From JASBSR01 sp963847575 (lineage in GTDB: Bacteria > Pseudomonadota > Gammaproteobacteria > SZUA-229): a DNA stretch of 16,079 nucleotides. Below are positions 7,948 to 14,371 of the stretch, in pieces (position 1 is the stretch's first letter; every line of letters starts with the position of its first letter). Location of the stretch: NCBI GenBank assembly GCA_963847575.1, contig CAWKAL010000026.1:1-16079 (forward strand). The letters run 5' to 3'. Under the pieces are notes generated by a model. The model worked only from the letters and a program-made list of their open reading frames with translations, was not told where the DNA came from and ran no database searches. The position numbers and the translations under genes are program-made.

Positions 7948-8567
7948 TCAAAGCCCATGATCCGTTCCCTTGCCCTGCCGTGTCAGCTCAGGCGTGCCGC
8001 CGGTCATACGGATCACCGTGGTCGGCTCCGAGCCGCAGTGGCCGCCGTCGATGATCAGTTCGATCCGGCAGTCCAGTTGTTCGCGAATCTCGTCCGCATC
8101 ATTCAACGGAAACTCGGTCGCCGGGCATAATCAGTGTACAGCTCATGATCGGCTGACCGAGCTCGTCCAGCAACGCCCGCACGATGGGGTGATCCACCAC
8201 GCGGATGCCGATGGTGCGCCGTTTCGGGTGCATCAGGCGGCGCGGCACTTCTGCGGTAGCGTTCAGTATAAAGGTGTACGGCCCCGGTGTCAGCGATTTC
8301 AGCATAGCGGTAATCGCTGTTCTCGATTTTGGCGTAGGTCGCGATCTCGGACAGATCGCGACACACCAGCGTCAGGTTGTGCTTGTCGTCGACTTTGCGA
8401 ATACGGCGTATGCGCTGCAGTGCATTCTTGTCACCGATATGGCAGCCGAGCGCGTAACTCGAATCGGTCGGGTAGACGATCACGCCACCACCGTGGATGA
8501 TATCGACTGCCTGCTTGATGAGGCGCGGCTGCGGATGCGTGGGATGAATTTCGAAATACTGGGTCAT
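7948..8567 (-). pseudogene. yciO: YciO/Sua5/YrdC-family (threonylcarbamoyl-AMP synthase-like) protein, two frameshifts
   Basis: The minus strand reads MTQYFEIHPTHPQPRLIKQ..., then VIVYPTDSSYALGCHIGDK, the nucleotide-binding signature of the YrdC/Sua5 fold. The frame breaks twice. Near 8304-8308 one extra base (TACCGC-T-ATGCTG) shifts into the frame reading MLKSLTPGPYTFILNATAEVP and TIGIRVVDHPIVRALLDELG. Near 8110-8118 another extra base (GAC-C-GAGTTTCCG) shifts into the frame reading EFPLNDADEIREQLDCRIEL, then a Gly-Gly-rich segment ending before TGA at 7948-7950. Removing the two bases gives 205 codons plus a stop, almost exactly the 206 residues of E. coli YciO, with all conserved blocks intact. 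Substitutional decay is not apparent, so consensus error is as likely as real loss. YciO is a paralogue of TsaC, which makes the t6A precursor; its own role is less clear. No Shine-Dalgarno is seen before the ATG. Confidence 0.85.
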
Positions 8568-8690
8568 GGCTGCACAGGATAAAAGGCGCGCATTTTAGCA
8601 GGTTGTGAAGCTGTCGCCGCACCCACTGATCGCACAACGCAGGTATTTAACGGGCAACGCGGCAGCCTGTCCAAAGCCGGCAGAATCGTT

Positions 8691-8719
8691 GGGACAGCCC
8701 GCAGGCAAAGCACTATAAT
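8691..8719 (+). promoter_or_regulatory. Candidate sigma-70 promoter of yciB-yciI
   Basis: A perfect -10 box TATAAT (8714-8719) lies 17 bp after GGGACA (8691-8696; 4/6 to TTGACA). The position is 45 bp upstream of the yciB ATG, in the divergent yciO/yciB gap. On the other strand TGCTAAAAT, about 30 bp before the yciO ATG, could serve as an extended -10 for yciO. Confidence 0.5.
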
Positions 8720-8763
8720 GAAACATTCCGGCATCACCTGAAGCTATTAAAAACTTTAATTAA

Positions 8764-9396
8764 ATGAAGTTACTCTTTGATTTTTTTCCGATTATTCTGT
8801 TCTTCCTCAGCTACTACCAGGCCGATTTCCTGATCGAAAACACCTTCATTGGCCAGCTGGATAGACCCGCACAAACCCGATTTTATCAACGCCACCATCA
8901 TCGCCACCGCGATCGCGATCATCGCCAGCTTTATCCAGGTCGGCTATCAGCTGGCTGAAACACCGCAAGGTTCGAAAAAATGCATCTGTTCTCGCTGGCG
9001 CTGATCACCGTGCTCGGCGGCATCACCATCATGCTCGGCAACCCGGCGTTCGTGCAGTGGAAACCGACGGTGCTCAACTGGCTGTTCGCGGCGGTGTTTT
9101 TCGGCAGCTTTTTCATCGGCGAAAAGACCCTGGTGAACGCGCCATGGGCAACCAGATCGAACTGCCCGATGATGTCTGGACCCGGCTCAACATCGGCTGG
9201 GTGCCTTCTTCCTGGTCAGCGGCGCCGCCAATTTGTATGTCGCGTTTTATTACAGCTCGACCTCGATGAACAGCCGCGCATGGACATCTGGGTCAATTTT
9301 AAAGTCTTCGGCCTGATGGGACTGACCTTGCTGTTTATCATTATGCAGGCGATCTACCTCGCACGTTACATCAGCGATGATGAAGATGATTCGTGA
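8764..9396 (+). pseudogene. yciB: Inner-membrane septation protein YciB (IspZ family), five apparent frameshifts
   Basis: The start MKLLFDFFPIILFFLSYYQAD is the canonical YciB N-terminus. The family sequence continues only by changing frame: at about 8876 to DFINATIIATAIAIIASFIQ; at the A-run near 8974-8979 to MHLFSLALITVLGGITIML; near 9134-9140 to ERAMGNQIELPDDVWTRLN; near 9203 to FFLVSGAANLYVAFYYSS; and near 9275 to DIWVNFKVFGLMGLTLLF, ending at TGA 9394-9396. The shifts are one apparent insertion and four apparent single-base losses, mostly at short homopolymers. All conserved blocks of this roughly 180-210 residue, five-helix membrane protein remain. YciB influences cell-envelope and septum synthesis. 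The gene would be wholly non-functional as written, yet there is no sign of substitution decay. No clear Shine-Dalgarno precedes the ATG. yciI follows 18 bp downstream. Confidence 0.85.
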
Positions 9397-9414
9397 TACC
9401 GGAGAACACACCTG

Positions 9415-9714
9415 ATGCTCTACGCCATCATCGCCGAAGACGTCAATGACAGCCTCGCGCAACGCATAATCACCCGCCCGAAACATCTCGAACGCCTGCA
9501 CGTCCTGCACGAAGAAGGCCGCCTGATCCTCGCCGGCCCACACCCCGCCATCGACAGCGATGAGCCCGGCGACGCAGGCTTCAGCGGCAGCCTGATCGTG
9601 GCGGAATTCGAAAGCATGGAAGATGCGCAGGACTGGGCGAACGCGGATCCGTATATGCTGGCGGGGGTATATAAATCGGTGACGATCAAGCCGTTTAAGA
9701 AAGTGTTGCCCTGA
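9415..9714 (+). CDS. yciI: YciI family protein
   Basis: 99 residues, essentially the length of E. coli YciI (98). It has the family layout MLYAIIAEDV..., RPKHLERLHVLHEEGRL around 21-37 with the conserved His24, AGPHPA, and the C-terminal block DWANADPYMLAGVYKSVTIKPFKKV. YciI proteins have a ferredoxin-like dimeric alpha/beta barrel fold related to muconolactone isomerase; no reaction is firmly established. GGAG lies about 10 nt before the ATG. It follows yciB by 18 bp in the usual yciB-yciI pair, so the two should share a transcript. Unlike yciB, it is intact. Confidence 0.93.
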   Translation: MLYAIIAEDVNDSLAQRIITRPKHLERLHVLHEEGRLILAGPHPAIDSDEPGDAGFSGSLIVAEFESMEDAQDWANADPYMLAGVYKSVTIKPFKKVLP

Positions 9715-9737
9715 AAAAAATCAAAGGCACAACCGCA

Positions 9738-9890
9738 AAGGCGCACTAAAATGCCGGGAGCATTTTGAACGCACGAAGTGCGGCCCGAAGGGCGAAGCGC
9801 AGGAATGCGCGAAGTAACGGACGCAAAGAAATGCTTTTGTAGGTCGGGCATTGCCCGACATATTCAAACGGCGGGCAATGCCCGCCCTAC
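9738..9890. repeat. Hairpin-rich intergenic repeat (REP-like), related to the 1780-2028 element
   Basis: Three dyads are visible: AAAATGC-CGGGA-GCATTTT (9748-9766), GTCGGGCA-T-TGCCCGAC (9843-9859) and GGCGGGCA-A-TGCCCGCC (9870-9886). The last two are flanked by GTAGG (9839-9843) and CCTAC (9886-9890), so the pair can also form one cruciform. The segment also has ACCGCAAAGGCGCA (from 9732) and GGACGCAAAG (about 9829-9838), the same CGCAAAG motif as the first element, and shares GCAATGCCCGCCCT with it. A GC-rich stretch (GCACGAAGTGCGGCCCGAAG) lies between. It fills the 242-bp gap between yciI and the tRNA. It may also help end the yciB-yciI transcript, though there is no T-run. Confidence 0.7.
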
Positions 9891-9935
9891 CTCTGACTGA
9901 TACGCAAGGATGACTGGCAGCAACCCGCCTAAGCC

Positions 9936-9956
9936 TATACAATACCCCCCGCACGT
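9936..9956 (+). promoter_or_regulatory. -10 region and GC-rich discriminator of the tRNA-Leu gene
   Basis: TATACA/TACAAT (9936-9943) is followed by the G+C run CCCCCCGC just before the tRNA. A GC-rich discriminator is typical of stringently controlled stable-RNA promoters. No convincing -35 hexamer is seen, so the exact promoter is uncertain. Confidence 0.4.
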
Positions 9957-10043
9957 GCCGGAGTGGCGGAACTGGTAGACGCGCCGGATTCAAAATCCGG
10001 TTCCTTCACGGGAGTGCCGGTTCGATTCCGGCCTTCGGTACCA
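9957..10043 (+). tRNA. leuX: tRNA-Leu(CAA)
   Basis: An 87-nt class II tRNA with encoded CCA. The acceptor stem GCCGGAG pairs with CTTCGGT (two G-U pairs), with discriminator A. The D-arm is GCGGAACTGGTAGACGC. The anticodon stem CCGGA/TCCGG encloses loop TTCAAAA, giving anticodon CAA, which reads UUG. A long variable arm (about TTCCTTCACGGGAGT) marks it as Leu. The T-arm is GCCGG-TTCGATT-CCGGC. Overall it closely resembles E. coli leuX. Its last 17 nt (10027-10043) are repeated downstream as the start of a tandem array. Confidence 0.96.
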
Positions 10044-10475
10044 TGTGCATTATTACTTCAGCAGTACGCCATAACTCACCATATTTTTTCACTTGGGCAG
10101 AATCGAACCGGTTTCCGGTTAGATTACTCGTACCATCCATGGTACTCGCCCTGCGGGCCACGTAAAAATCACGCGTTCAAGTTTGCTCCCGGCAAACTTA
10201 GTCCGGCCTTCGGTACCATGTGCATTATTACTTCAGCAGTACGCCATAACTCACCATATTTTTTCACTTGGGCAGAATCGAACCGGTTTCCGGTTAGATT
10301 ACTCGTACCATCCATGGTACTCGCCCTGCGGGCCACGTAAAAATCACGCGTTCAAGTTTGCTCCCGGCAAACTTAGTCCGGGTACCATGGATTATTACTT
10401 CAGGTACGCCAAACTCACCATATTTTTCACTGGGCAGAATCGAACCGGTTTCCGGTTAGATTACTTGCACCACAA
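10027..10475 (+). repeat. 175-bp tandem repeat array beginning with the tRNA-Leu 3' end (about 2.6 copies)
   Basis: Copy 1 (10027-10201) and copy 2 (10202-10376) are 175 bp each and look identical base for base. Copy 3 starts at 10377 and fades after about 10465-10475. Each copy begins with the tRNA 3' segment TCCGGCCTTCGGTACCA; copy 3 has lost six of these bases. Within each full unit lie four consecutive dyads (copy 1 positions): AACCGG-TTT-CCGGTT (10106-10120), GTACCAT-CC-ATGGTAC (10130-10145), GCCC-TGC-GGGC (10148-10158) and AAGTTTGC-TCCCG-GCAAACTT (10179-10199). 175 is not a multiple of 3, and the open frame across it changes with each copy, so a structured RNA product is more plausible than a protein. 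The layout matches the E. coli tyrT operon, where 178-bp repeats begin with the tRNA-Tyr 3' end and yield rtT RNA. The array should be cotranscribed with the tRNA. Confidence 0.9.
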
Positions 10476-10523
10476 CCTGGGCAGAAACCATGCTTATTAG
10501 TGCAAGGTGAACGCAATGATTAT

Positions 10524-11484
10524 TTAAGTCGTTAAATCTGCGCATAAGAACTGAATTATTTTATTATCACACCAGGACCAGGCTGACATGGGTGTACGCC
10601 CTGAAATAAACCCGGCATGTCCGCCACGTGCACTTAACAGAATCTCAACAGCCTCGCTAAGTTCTTCCTTGTTCGGGGCAGTACTATTAAACATAAATGG
10701 ATCATCAGATGAATGAATAATTCTTGTTGGTACTTTTATGTCCTTCAGAAACTGATGACTACTGCATCTGTCATAGTAATCCTGCGCGCCTGCAAAGCCG
10801 TGTAATGGCGCGGTTACCTTGTCGTCATAATCCCAGAAACTTTTTAATTGCCTGACATCAATGCTCAAAGGAGATGTTATGGTTTTGAATTTTTCTATAT
10901 AGGTTCTTCTTAACGAGGACAACAGATGGTCTCGGTATAGTTTCGACAGGCCTGTTTCTAAACGCCTGGCAGCATCGTGTAATTTAAAGGGGACAGACAC
11001 CGCTACTGCTTTTGTTAACAGGTTTGCATCTGCAGTTTCACCCAGCCACTTTAACAACACATTTCCACCCAGGGAATACGCCACTGCGGCATAAGGATAG
11101 GCGCCTGTGCTTTTTCGTATGTGTTCAGCAATAAAGACTCAAATCAGCTGTTTCACCAGAATGATATGCCCTGGCGAGTCGATTGATGCGACCACTGCAT
11201 CCTCGGAAATGCATAAAAACAGGTTTATACCCGGACTGTTCTAACTGATACATTATGCCGTTGGCATAATGCGAGTTTATTGAACCTTCAAGACCATGAA
11301 GCACAAGTACAGTTTTATCAGAGGGTTGTTTGCTCCAGCACAAATCAATAAAGTCGCCATCATCCAGTTCAACCTGTTCATCTAGCAGATCAAGTTTATG
11401 GCGCTTTTTAAAAAACACCGGCCACACGGTTTGTAGATGGGGTGAGCGCAGCCACCAGGCCGGTTTAAAGTCTGCTGTTTGCAT
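10524..11484 (-). pseudogene. YheT-type alpha/beta hydrolase, one frameshift
   Basis: The N-terminal part (11484 down to about 11140) reads MQTADFKPAWWLRSPHLQTV, with DGDFIDLCW, VLVLHGLEGS and MHFRGCSGRINRLARAYHSG, the hallmarks of the YheT/EMB8 (PRK10985-like) hydrolases. The frame stops at LSLYC*. One base off, it continues AEHIRKSTGAYPYAAVAYSLGGNVLLKWLGE, and the protein runs to TAA at 10524-10526. The likely indel is in the T-rich stretch near 11136-11142. The joined product is about 319 residues, the family size. The catalytic triad is visible: Ser in YSLGGN, Asp in SSDDPFM and His in ARGGHAGF. Members are thought to hydrolyse short acyl esters or lipids, with loose substrate assignment. 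The gene may be intact in the organism if the indel is a consensus error. The usual YheU partner is not next to it. Confidence 0.88.
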
Positions 11485-11785
11485 TAATCACTAATCAAAT
11501 GAAGCTGGAGTGCAATTTTCCGGGTATCGATGAAATTATTGGGTCGCCAGACACGGAATTCACCAGTTATAAACCAGGCTAAAGTGTATAAAATATAAAC
11601 ACCCTTTCTAAGCCAGGTCAAATCCGACTGCCACATTATGTTCGACCTGCCGCTCAAAAATCGGTATATACCTGACACATTCAGGATATATGCCCCTGGA
11701 ACAATCGGTAACAGTGCAGACAAAGACAGGTCGAAATTATCACCTGGCGAATACAACTGCACATTCTTGCATGCATCTTTCCTGG
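11485..11785. other. Intergenic stretch with no convincing gene
   Basis: About 300 bp between the YheT-type gene and the terminator of the VPLPA-CTERM gene. A 101-codon minus-strand frame ends with TAATG overlapping the hydrolase ATG. Its only full-length start is a TTG inside the terminator T-run, and the sequence resembles no family I know. If the hydrolase has its own promoter it must lie here, but no clear -35/-10 pair was found. Confidence 0.5.
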
Positions 11786-11817
11786 ACAAAAAAAACGGCA
11801 GCCATAAAGGCTGCCGT
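11786..11817 (-). terminator. Rho-independent terminator of the VPLPA-CTERM gene
   Basis: On the minus strand, ACGGCAGCC-TTTAT-GGCTGCCGT (11817 down to 11795) is a perfect 9-bp stem followed by a run of eight or so Ts. It begins 24 bp after the stop codon at 11842, so the VPLPA-CTERM gene is probably transcribed alone. Confidence 0.92.
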
Positions 11818-11841
11818 CAGTCGTGCTCTGTATGAGCCTTT

Positions 11842-12540
11842 TCAGACTTTACGTCTGGCCACGCCAACCAGGCCGAGTAAGCCAGAACCAAACAACCAGA
11901 CGGCTGCGGGCACCGGAACTACACTGGCAGAAACAGTGTAACCATCAACCCGTATTTCCTCGCCGAAAAATTCCCATAGCAGAAATTCCGTTCCTATTTG
12001 CGCGGGGCTGCGCGAACCTACAAACAGGTCAGAAGTTAAACCATCACTGAAGCCCTGCATACGAAAAGACGCAAGCGTTGGGTCGCTGCTGGTAATATCG
12101 GCATCCGTCCATAATGCAGCGGTTAGACTATCGACGCCGATCAGGCCGGTTAATATATCTGCTGAAGTCCAGTTGGCCGTACCAAACGAATACGGATTAG
12201 CCAGCGTTACATTCTGATAGCCAAACCAGTCATGCGCCAGGGTGTAATCAGTACCGAGATAATTGTAGGTGTAACCAGCGCTATAGGACACTGCACTACT
12301 GGTATCTACAACAAGCTGAATGGTGGTTGAACCCGCTGACGGGAACACTCCGAACACAGCCCCGTCATCTGCCGGGTCAGCTGCATTAGGTGCAGCAGAG
12401 ACGGTAAAATCCGCCGCACTCCAGCTGGCCGTGATATCGACATTGACTATCGCTGCAGAGGCACTGCCGGCAAACAGGCCTGCACCAAATCCCAGGTATG
12501 CGAGTAATCGCGCAGGGTGATTGAACGTTTTACTAAACAT
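11842..12540 (-). CDS. VPLPA-CTERM (PEP-CTERM family) sorting-domain protein
   Basis: 232 residues from ATG 12538-12540. That start is chosen because AAGGAGAA lies 7-8 nt before it; an in-frame codon 21 bp further upstream lacks such a site. A signal peptide (MFSKTFNHPARLLAYLGFGAG..., ending SASAA, about 1-30) is followed by a 175-residue cysteine-free body rich in Ala, Ser, Thr, Asp and aromatics. The C-terminal 25 residues form the tripartite sorting signal: VPVPAAVW, a hydrophobic helix (LFGSGLLGLVGV) and the basic end ARRKV. This VPLPA variant of PEP-CTERM is recognised by an exosortase, which cleaves the tail and releases the protein to the surface or biofilm matrix. The exosortase is not in this window. 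The body matches no functional family I know. A sigma-54 promoter lies directly upstream and a strong terminator directly downstream. Confidence 0.93.
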   Translation of the reverse strand: MFSKTFNHPARLLAYLGFGAGLFAGSASAAIVNVDITASWSAADFTVSAAPNAADPADDGAVFGVFPSAGSTTIQLVVDTSSAVSYSAGYTYNYLGTDYTLAHDWFGYQNVTLANPYSFGTANWTSADILTGLIGVDSLTAALWTDADITSSDPTLASFRMQGFSDGLTSDLFVGSRSPAQIGTEFLLWEFFGEEIRVDGYTVSASVVPVPAAVWLFGSGLLGLVGVARRKV

Positions 12541-12570
12541 TTTTAATTCTCCTTTTATCATAAATAATCA

Positions 12571-12586
12571 AGCAAATGCAGTTCCA
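12571..12586 (-). promoter_or_regulatory. Sigma-54 (RpoN) promoter of the VPLPA-CTERM gene
   Basis: The minus strand reads TGGAAC-TGCAT-TTGCT, against the consensus TGGCAC-N5-TTGCW. The GG and GC doublets are exactly 10 nt apart, as RpoN requires. Transcription would start near 12560, leaving a leader of about 20 nt that contains the AAGGAGAA ribosome site before ATG 12540. In PEP-CTERM systems the PrsK/PrsR pair works with RpoN, so this placement fits known biology. Confidence 0.75.
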
Positions 12587-12936
12587 TCGATACCACTTCG
12601 CCGCCAAGCAAAAACCTTCAGATCAACGATCTCCGATGAAATCAGAAATACGATGCTCCCGCACTCGTTCAGGCTTTCCAGATCACATTTCGCGCCGCAA
12701 CAGGCGAAATTGCTCACATCATTAGCCGATTTAGAATTTATGATATTGCGCGCAGCAATACAGTGACCTGCGTCAAGAATTTGTAAACACATAGACATCC
12801 CGCCCCGCGCAATTGAGCACAGAAATGATGTCACTGCCCTTTTATAGCTTTTCCGTACACCTCCTATACCGTCAATCGGACATTTTCTCCAATTCTGCCT
12901 GAACACATCTAATTATCAGATAGTTATACAGCCAGG
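12587..12936. other. Upstream regulatory stretch of the VPLPA-CTERM gene, with two inverted repeats
   Basis: No credible gene is seen: a 112-codon minus-strand frame (12568-12906) overlaps the sigma-54 promoter and resembles nothing known. Two dyads stand out: ATTTCGC-N10-GCGAAAT (12687-12710) and TATTGC-GCGCA-GCAATA (12744-12760), about 100-190 bp upstream of the sigma-54 promoter. That is the right range for enhancer binding by an RpoN activator. They differ in sequence, so they are not two copies of one operator. Confidence 0.4.
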
Positions 12937-14205
12937 CTAAAACTGCTTACTCAAACCGACTTTAATAACAGATTTGTCGTAACTATATTGATCCAGCGTC
13001 GAGGCATTATCGGTATATTGATATTTGACGGTCAGTTTTAATGTCGGATCAAAACGATAATCGGATGCAAGCGCAAGCCGCCATTGATTATCCTCTCGAT
13101 CAATTGTTGATGAAGGTTCGAAATCACTCATTCGATATGACACATCACCAGTTAACCACCATTGTTTGCTAACAAAATGCGTGTATACACCTCGCACTGT
13201 ATGGCGCGTGGGCGAATAATCATACGAACCAGCAGATGTGACCAGCTCTCCCCTGTTATTCAATTCAAGTTCGTACTGCAACTGTTTGAGACTGTTTTCT
13301 GAGAGATGTTGATATTCGACGCTGGCGCGTTGGCGCGAGCCTTCGAGATAATCATAAAGAGTATTATCACTTCGAATGTTTTCAACCCGATAACGCAGCT
13401 TAATCCACTGGTTTTTAGCTACTGGTTTTCGCCCGCTCAAATCCAGTTTGGCAATGGTTTGTAAATCATCTCCGCCATAAGTACTTTTTGATCCGCTCAG
13501 ATGAACAGCCGTATCCCAGCCCGCCAGTTTCACGGTTCTTTTTAATCCCAGCGCAAGCACATACTGATCATTGGTGTCGGTATCACTATATTCAATTCCG
13601 TATAAAGCTGCGTCAGCAAGCCAGCCATGTTTTCTGCTACCGGTGATTAGCACATCAGTCGATGCCGATAGTTCATAAAACGTATCTGCCGTGCCCAGCA
13701 CCGAATCTTCGGAAACTGAGCTGATGTTATCGTCGTGCCCCAGGTTAAAAACGAGTTTGCTTTTGCTGCGATCGTCTTTGCTTGAAAGTGCGTCCAGGTG
13801 CTGGTTCGATAACTTCACGAGCTTTTCATCTTTACCTGAGCTCACCACTGATTCGAAATAGCGCCGCGCCAGGGTTCCATCTTTTTCTTTAATCGCAATC
13901 AACCCCAGGTGATAATTTGCAATATCTCGCATCTCCACTATCTGGTTGAGCAGCTTGAAATAGTGTTTGGCGTCCTCGTACCTGCCCACCTTGTAGTAGC
14001 TACTGGCAAGATTGTATTGCAGCGATACAGTATCCATTCCCTGCTTCATCGCCGCTTCAAAATACGACACCGCTGCGGCGTTATCGCCCGCCTTGTAAGA
14101 CGCCACACCAAGTTCATAGTCAGATTCGGCCGTAGCCAGCAGCTCTGACGACAAGAAAATAATGAATGCTGTAAAAAAATACCTGTTAATTATATTTGTT
14201 TTCAT
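12937..14205 (-). CDS. TPR-containing outer-membrane beta-barrel protein
   Basis: 422 residues from ATG 14203-14205. A TTG-started extension of 13 residues would precede the signal peptide and is unlikely. The signal peptide is about 1-27 (MKTNIINRYFFTAFIIFLSS, cleaved near ATA). Residues about 28-145 are tetratricopeptide repeats (YELGVASYKAGDNAAAVSYF, LQYNLASSYYKVGRYEDAKHYF, YHLGLIAIKEKDGTLARRYF). From about 155 the sequence changes to alternating polar/hydrophobic strands with aromatic girdles, ending in phenylalanine (KVGLSKQF), as in outer-membrane barrels. The plan of periplasmic TPRs plus a C-terminal barrel recalls Slam (DUF560) surface-assembly modifiers and similar exporters, but no specific family signature is clear. 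It lies upstream of, and in the same direction as, the VPLPA-CTERM gene, separated by 396 bp with a separate promoter. A role in surface delivery or polysaccharide export is an inference. Confidence 0.8.
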   Translation of the reverse strand: MKTNIINRYFFTAFIIFLSSELLATAESDYELGVASYKAGDNAAAVSYFEAAMKQGMDTVSLQYNLASSYYKVGRYEDAKHYFKLLNQIVEMRDIANYHLGLIAIKEKDGTLARRYFESVVSSGKDEKLVKLSNQHLDALSSKDDRSKSKLVFNLGHDDNISSVSEDSVLGTADTFYELSASTDVLITGSRKHGWLADAALYGIEYSDTDTNDQYVLALGLKRTVKLAGWDTAVHLSGSKSTYGGDDLQTIAKLDLSGRKPVAKNQWIKLRYRVENIRSDNTLYDYLEGSRQRASVEYQHLSENSLKQLQYELELNNRGELVTSAGSYDYSPTRHTVRGVYTHFVSKQWWLTGDVSYRMSDFEPSSTIDREDNQWRLALASDYRFDPTLKLTVKYQYTDNASTLDQYSYDKSVIKVGLSKQF

Positions 14206-14293
14206 TTCAGTACCGTGCTCAACGCGATTATTGATGTATCTCAAGACTGATCCAGCCGATCTCGGTTTTATGTATTAAAAATGCCCATCGGAC

Positions 14294-14322
14294 TTGACGT
14301 GGGAAATTATACCACGCATAAT
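14294..14322 (+). promoter_or_regulatory. Sigma-70 promoter of the small exported protein gene
   Basis: TTGACG (14294-14299; 5/6 to consensus) and CATAAT (14317-14322; 5/6) are separated by exactly 17 bp. The predicted start is near 14329, about 43 nt before the ATG at 14372. AAGAGGAT ahead of the ATG supplies the ribosome site. Confidence 0.75.
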
Positions 14323-14347
14323 AATCGTTAGTGGGATTATTTCCCAC
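14299..14347. promoter_or_regulatory. Two 17-bp GTGG-N9-CCAC palindromes overlapping the promoter (likely operators)
   Basis: Site 1 is GTGGGAAATTATACCAC (14299-14315), filling the -35/-10 spacer. Site 2 is GTGGGATTATTTCCCAC (14331-14347), just after the predicted start. Both have GTGG/CCAC ends; site 2 is a perfect 6-bp dyad, and each resembles the reverse complement of the other. Their centres are 32 bp apart, about three helical turns. A dimeric repressor bound to both would block the promoter. In the mRNA, site 2 could instead fold into a 6-bp 5' hairpin. Confidence 0.6.
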
Positions 14348-14371
14348 AGATTCAACCAAGAGGATAATTTT

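Noticed and set aside
10092..10160. A second tRNA on the minus strand within the repeat
   Set aside because: Only the 12-nt T-arm antisense match is tRNA-like; T-stem pairing, acceptor and anticodon arms are absent.
9963..10340. 125-codon plus-strand frame starting MAELVDAPDSKSG
   Set aside because: It begins inside the tRNA-Leu gene and runs through the tandem repeat; this is a well-known false ORF over tRNA-Leu.
10183..10500. 105-codon frame across repeat copies 2 and 3
   Set aside because: Repeat period is not a multiple of three and the frame follows the repeats only by chance.
11484..11789. 101-codon minus-strand frame ending TAATG at the hydrolase start
   Set aside because: Its start is a TTG inside the terminator T-run, there is no ribosome site and no recognisable family; the coupling-like overlap alone is weak.
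12568..12906. 112-codon minus-strand frame upstream of the VPLPA-CTERM gene
   Set aside because: It covers the sigma-54 promoter, has odd composition and no family resemblance.
14206..14244. N-terminal extension of the TPR/barrel protein
   Set aside because: It uses TTG and puts 13 polar residues before a good signal peptide; ATG 14203-14205 is preferred.
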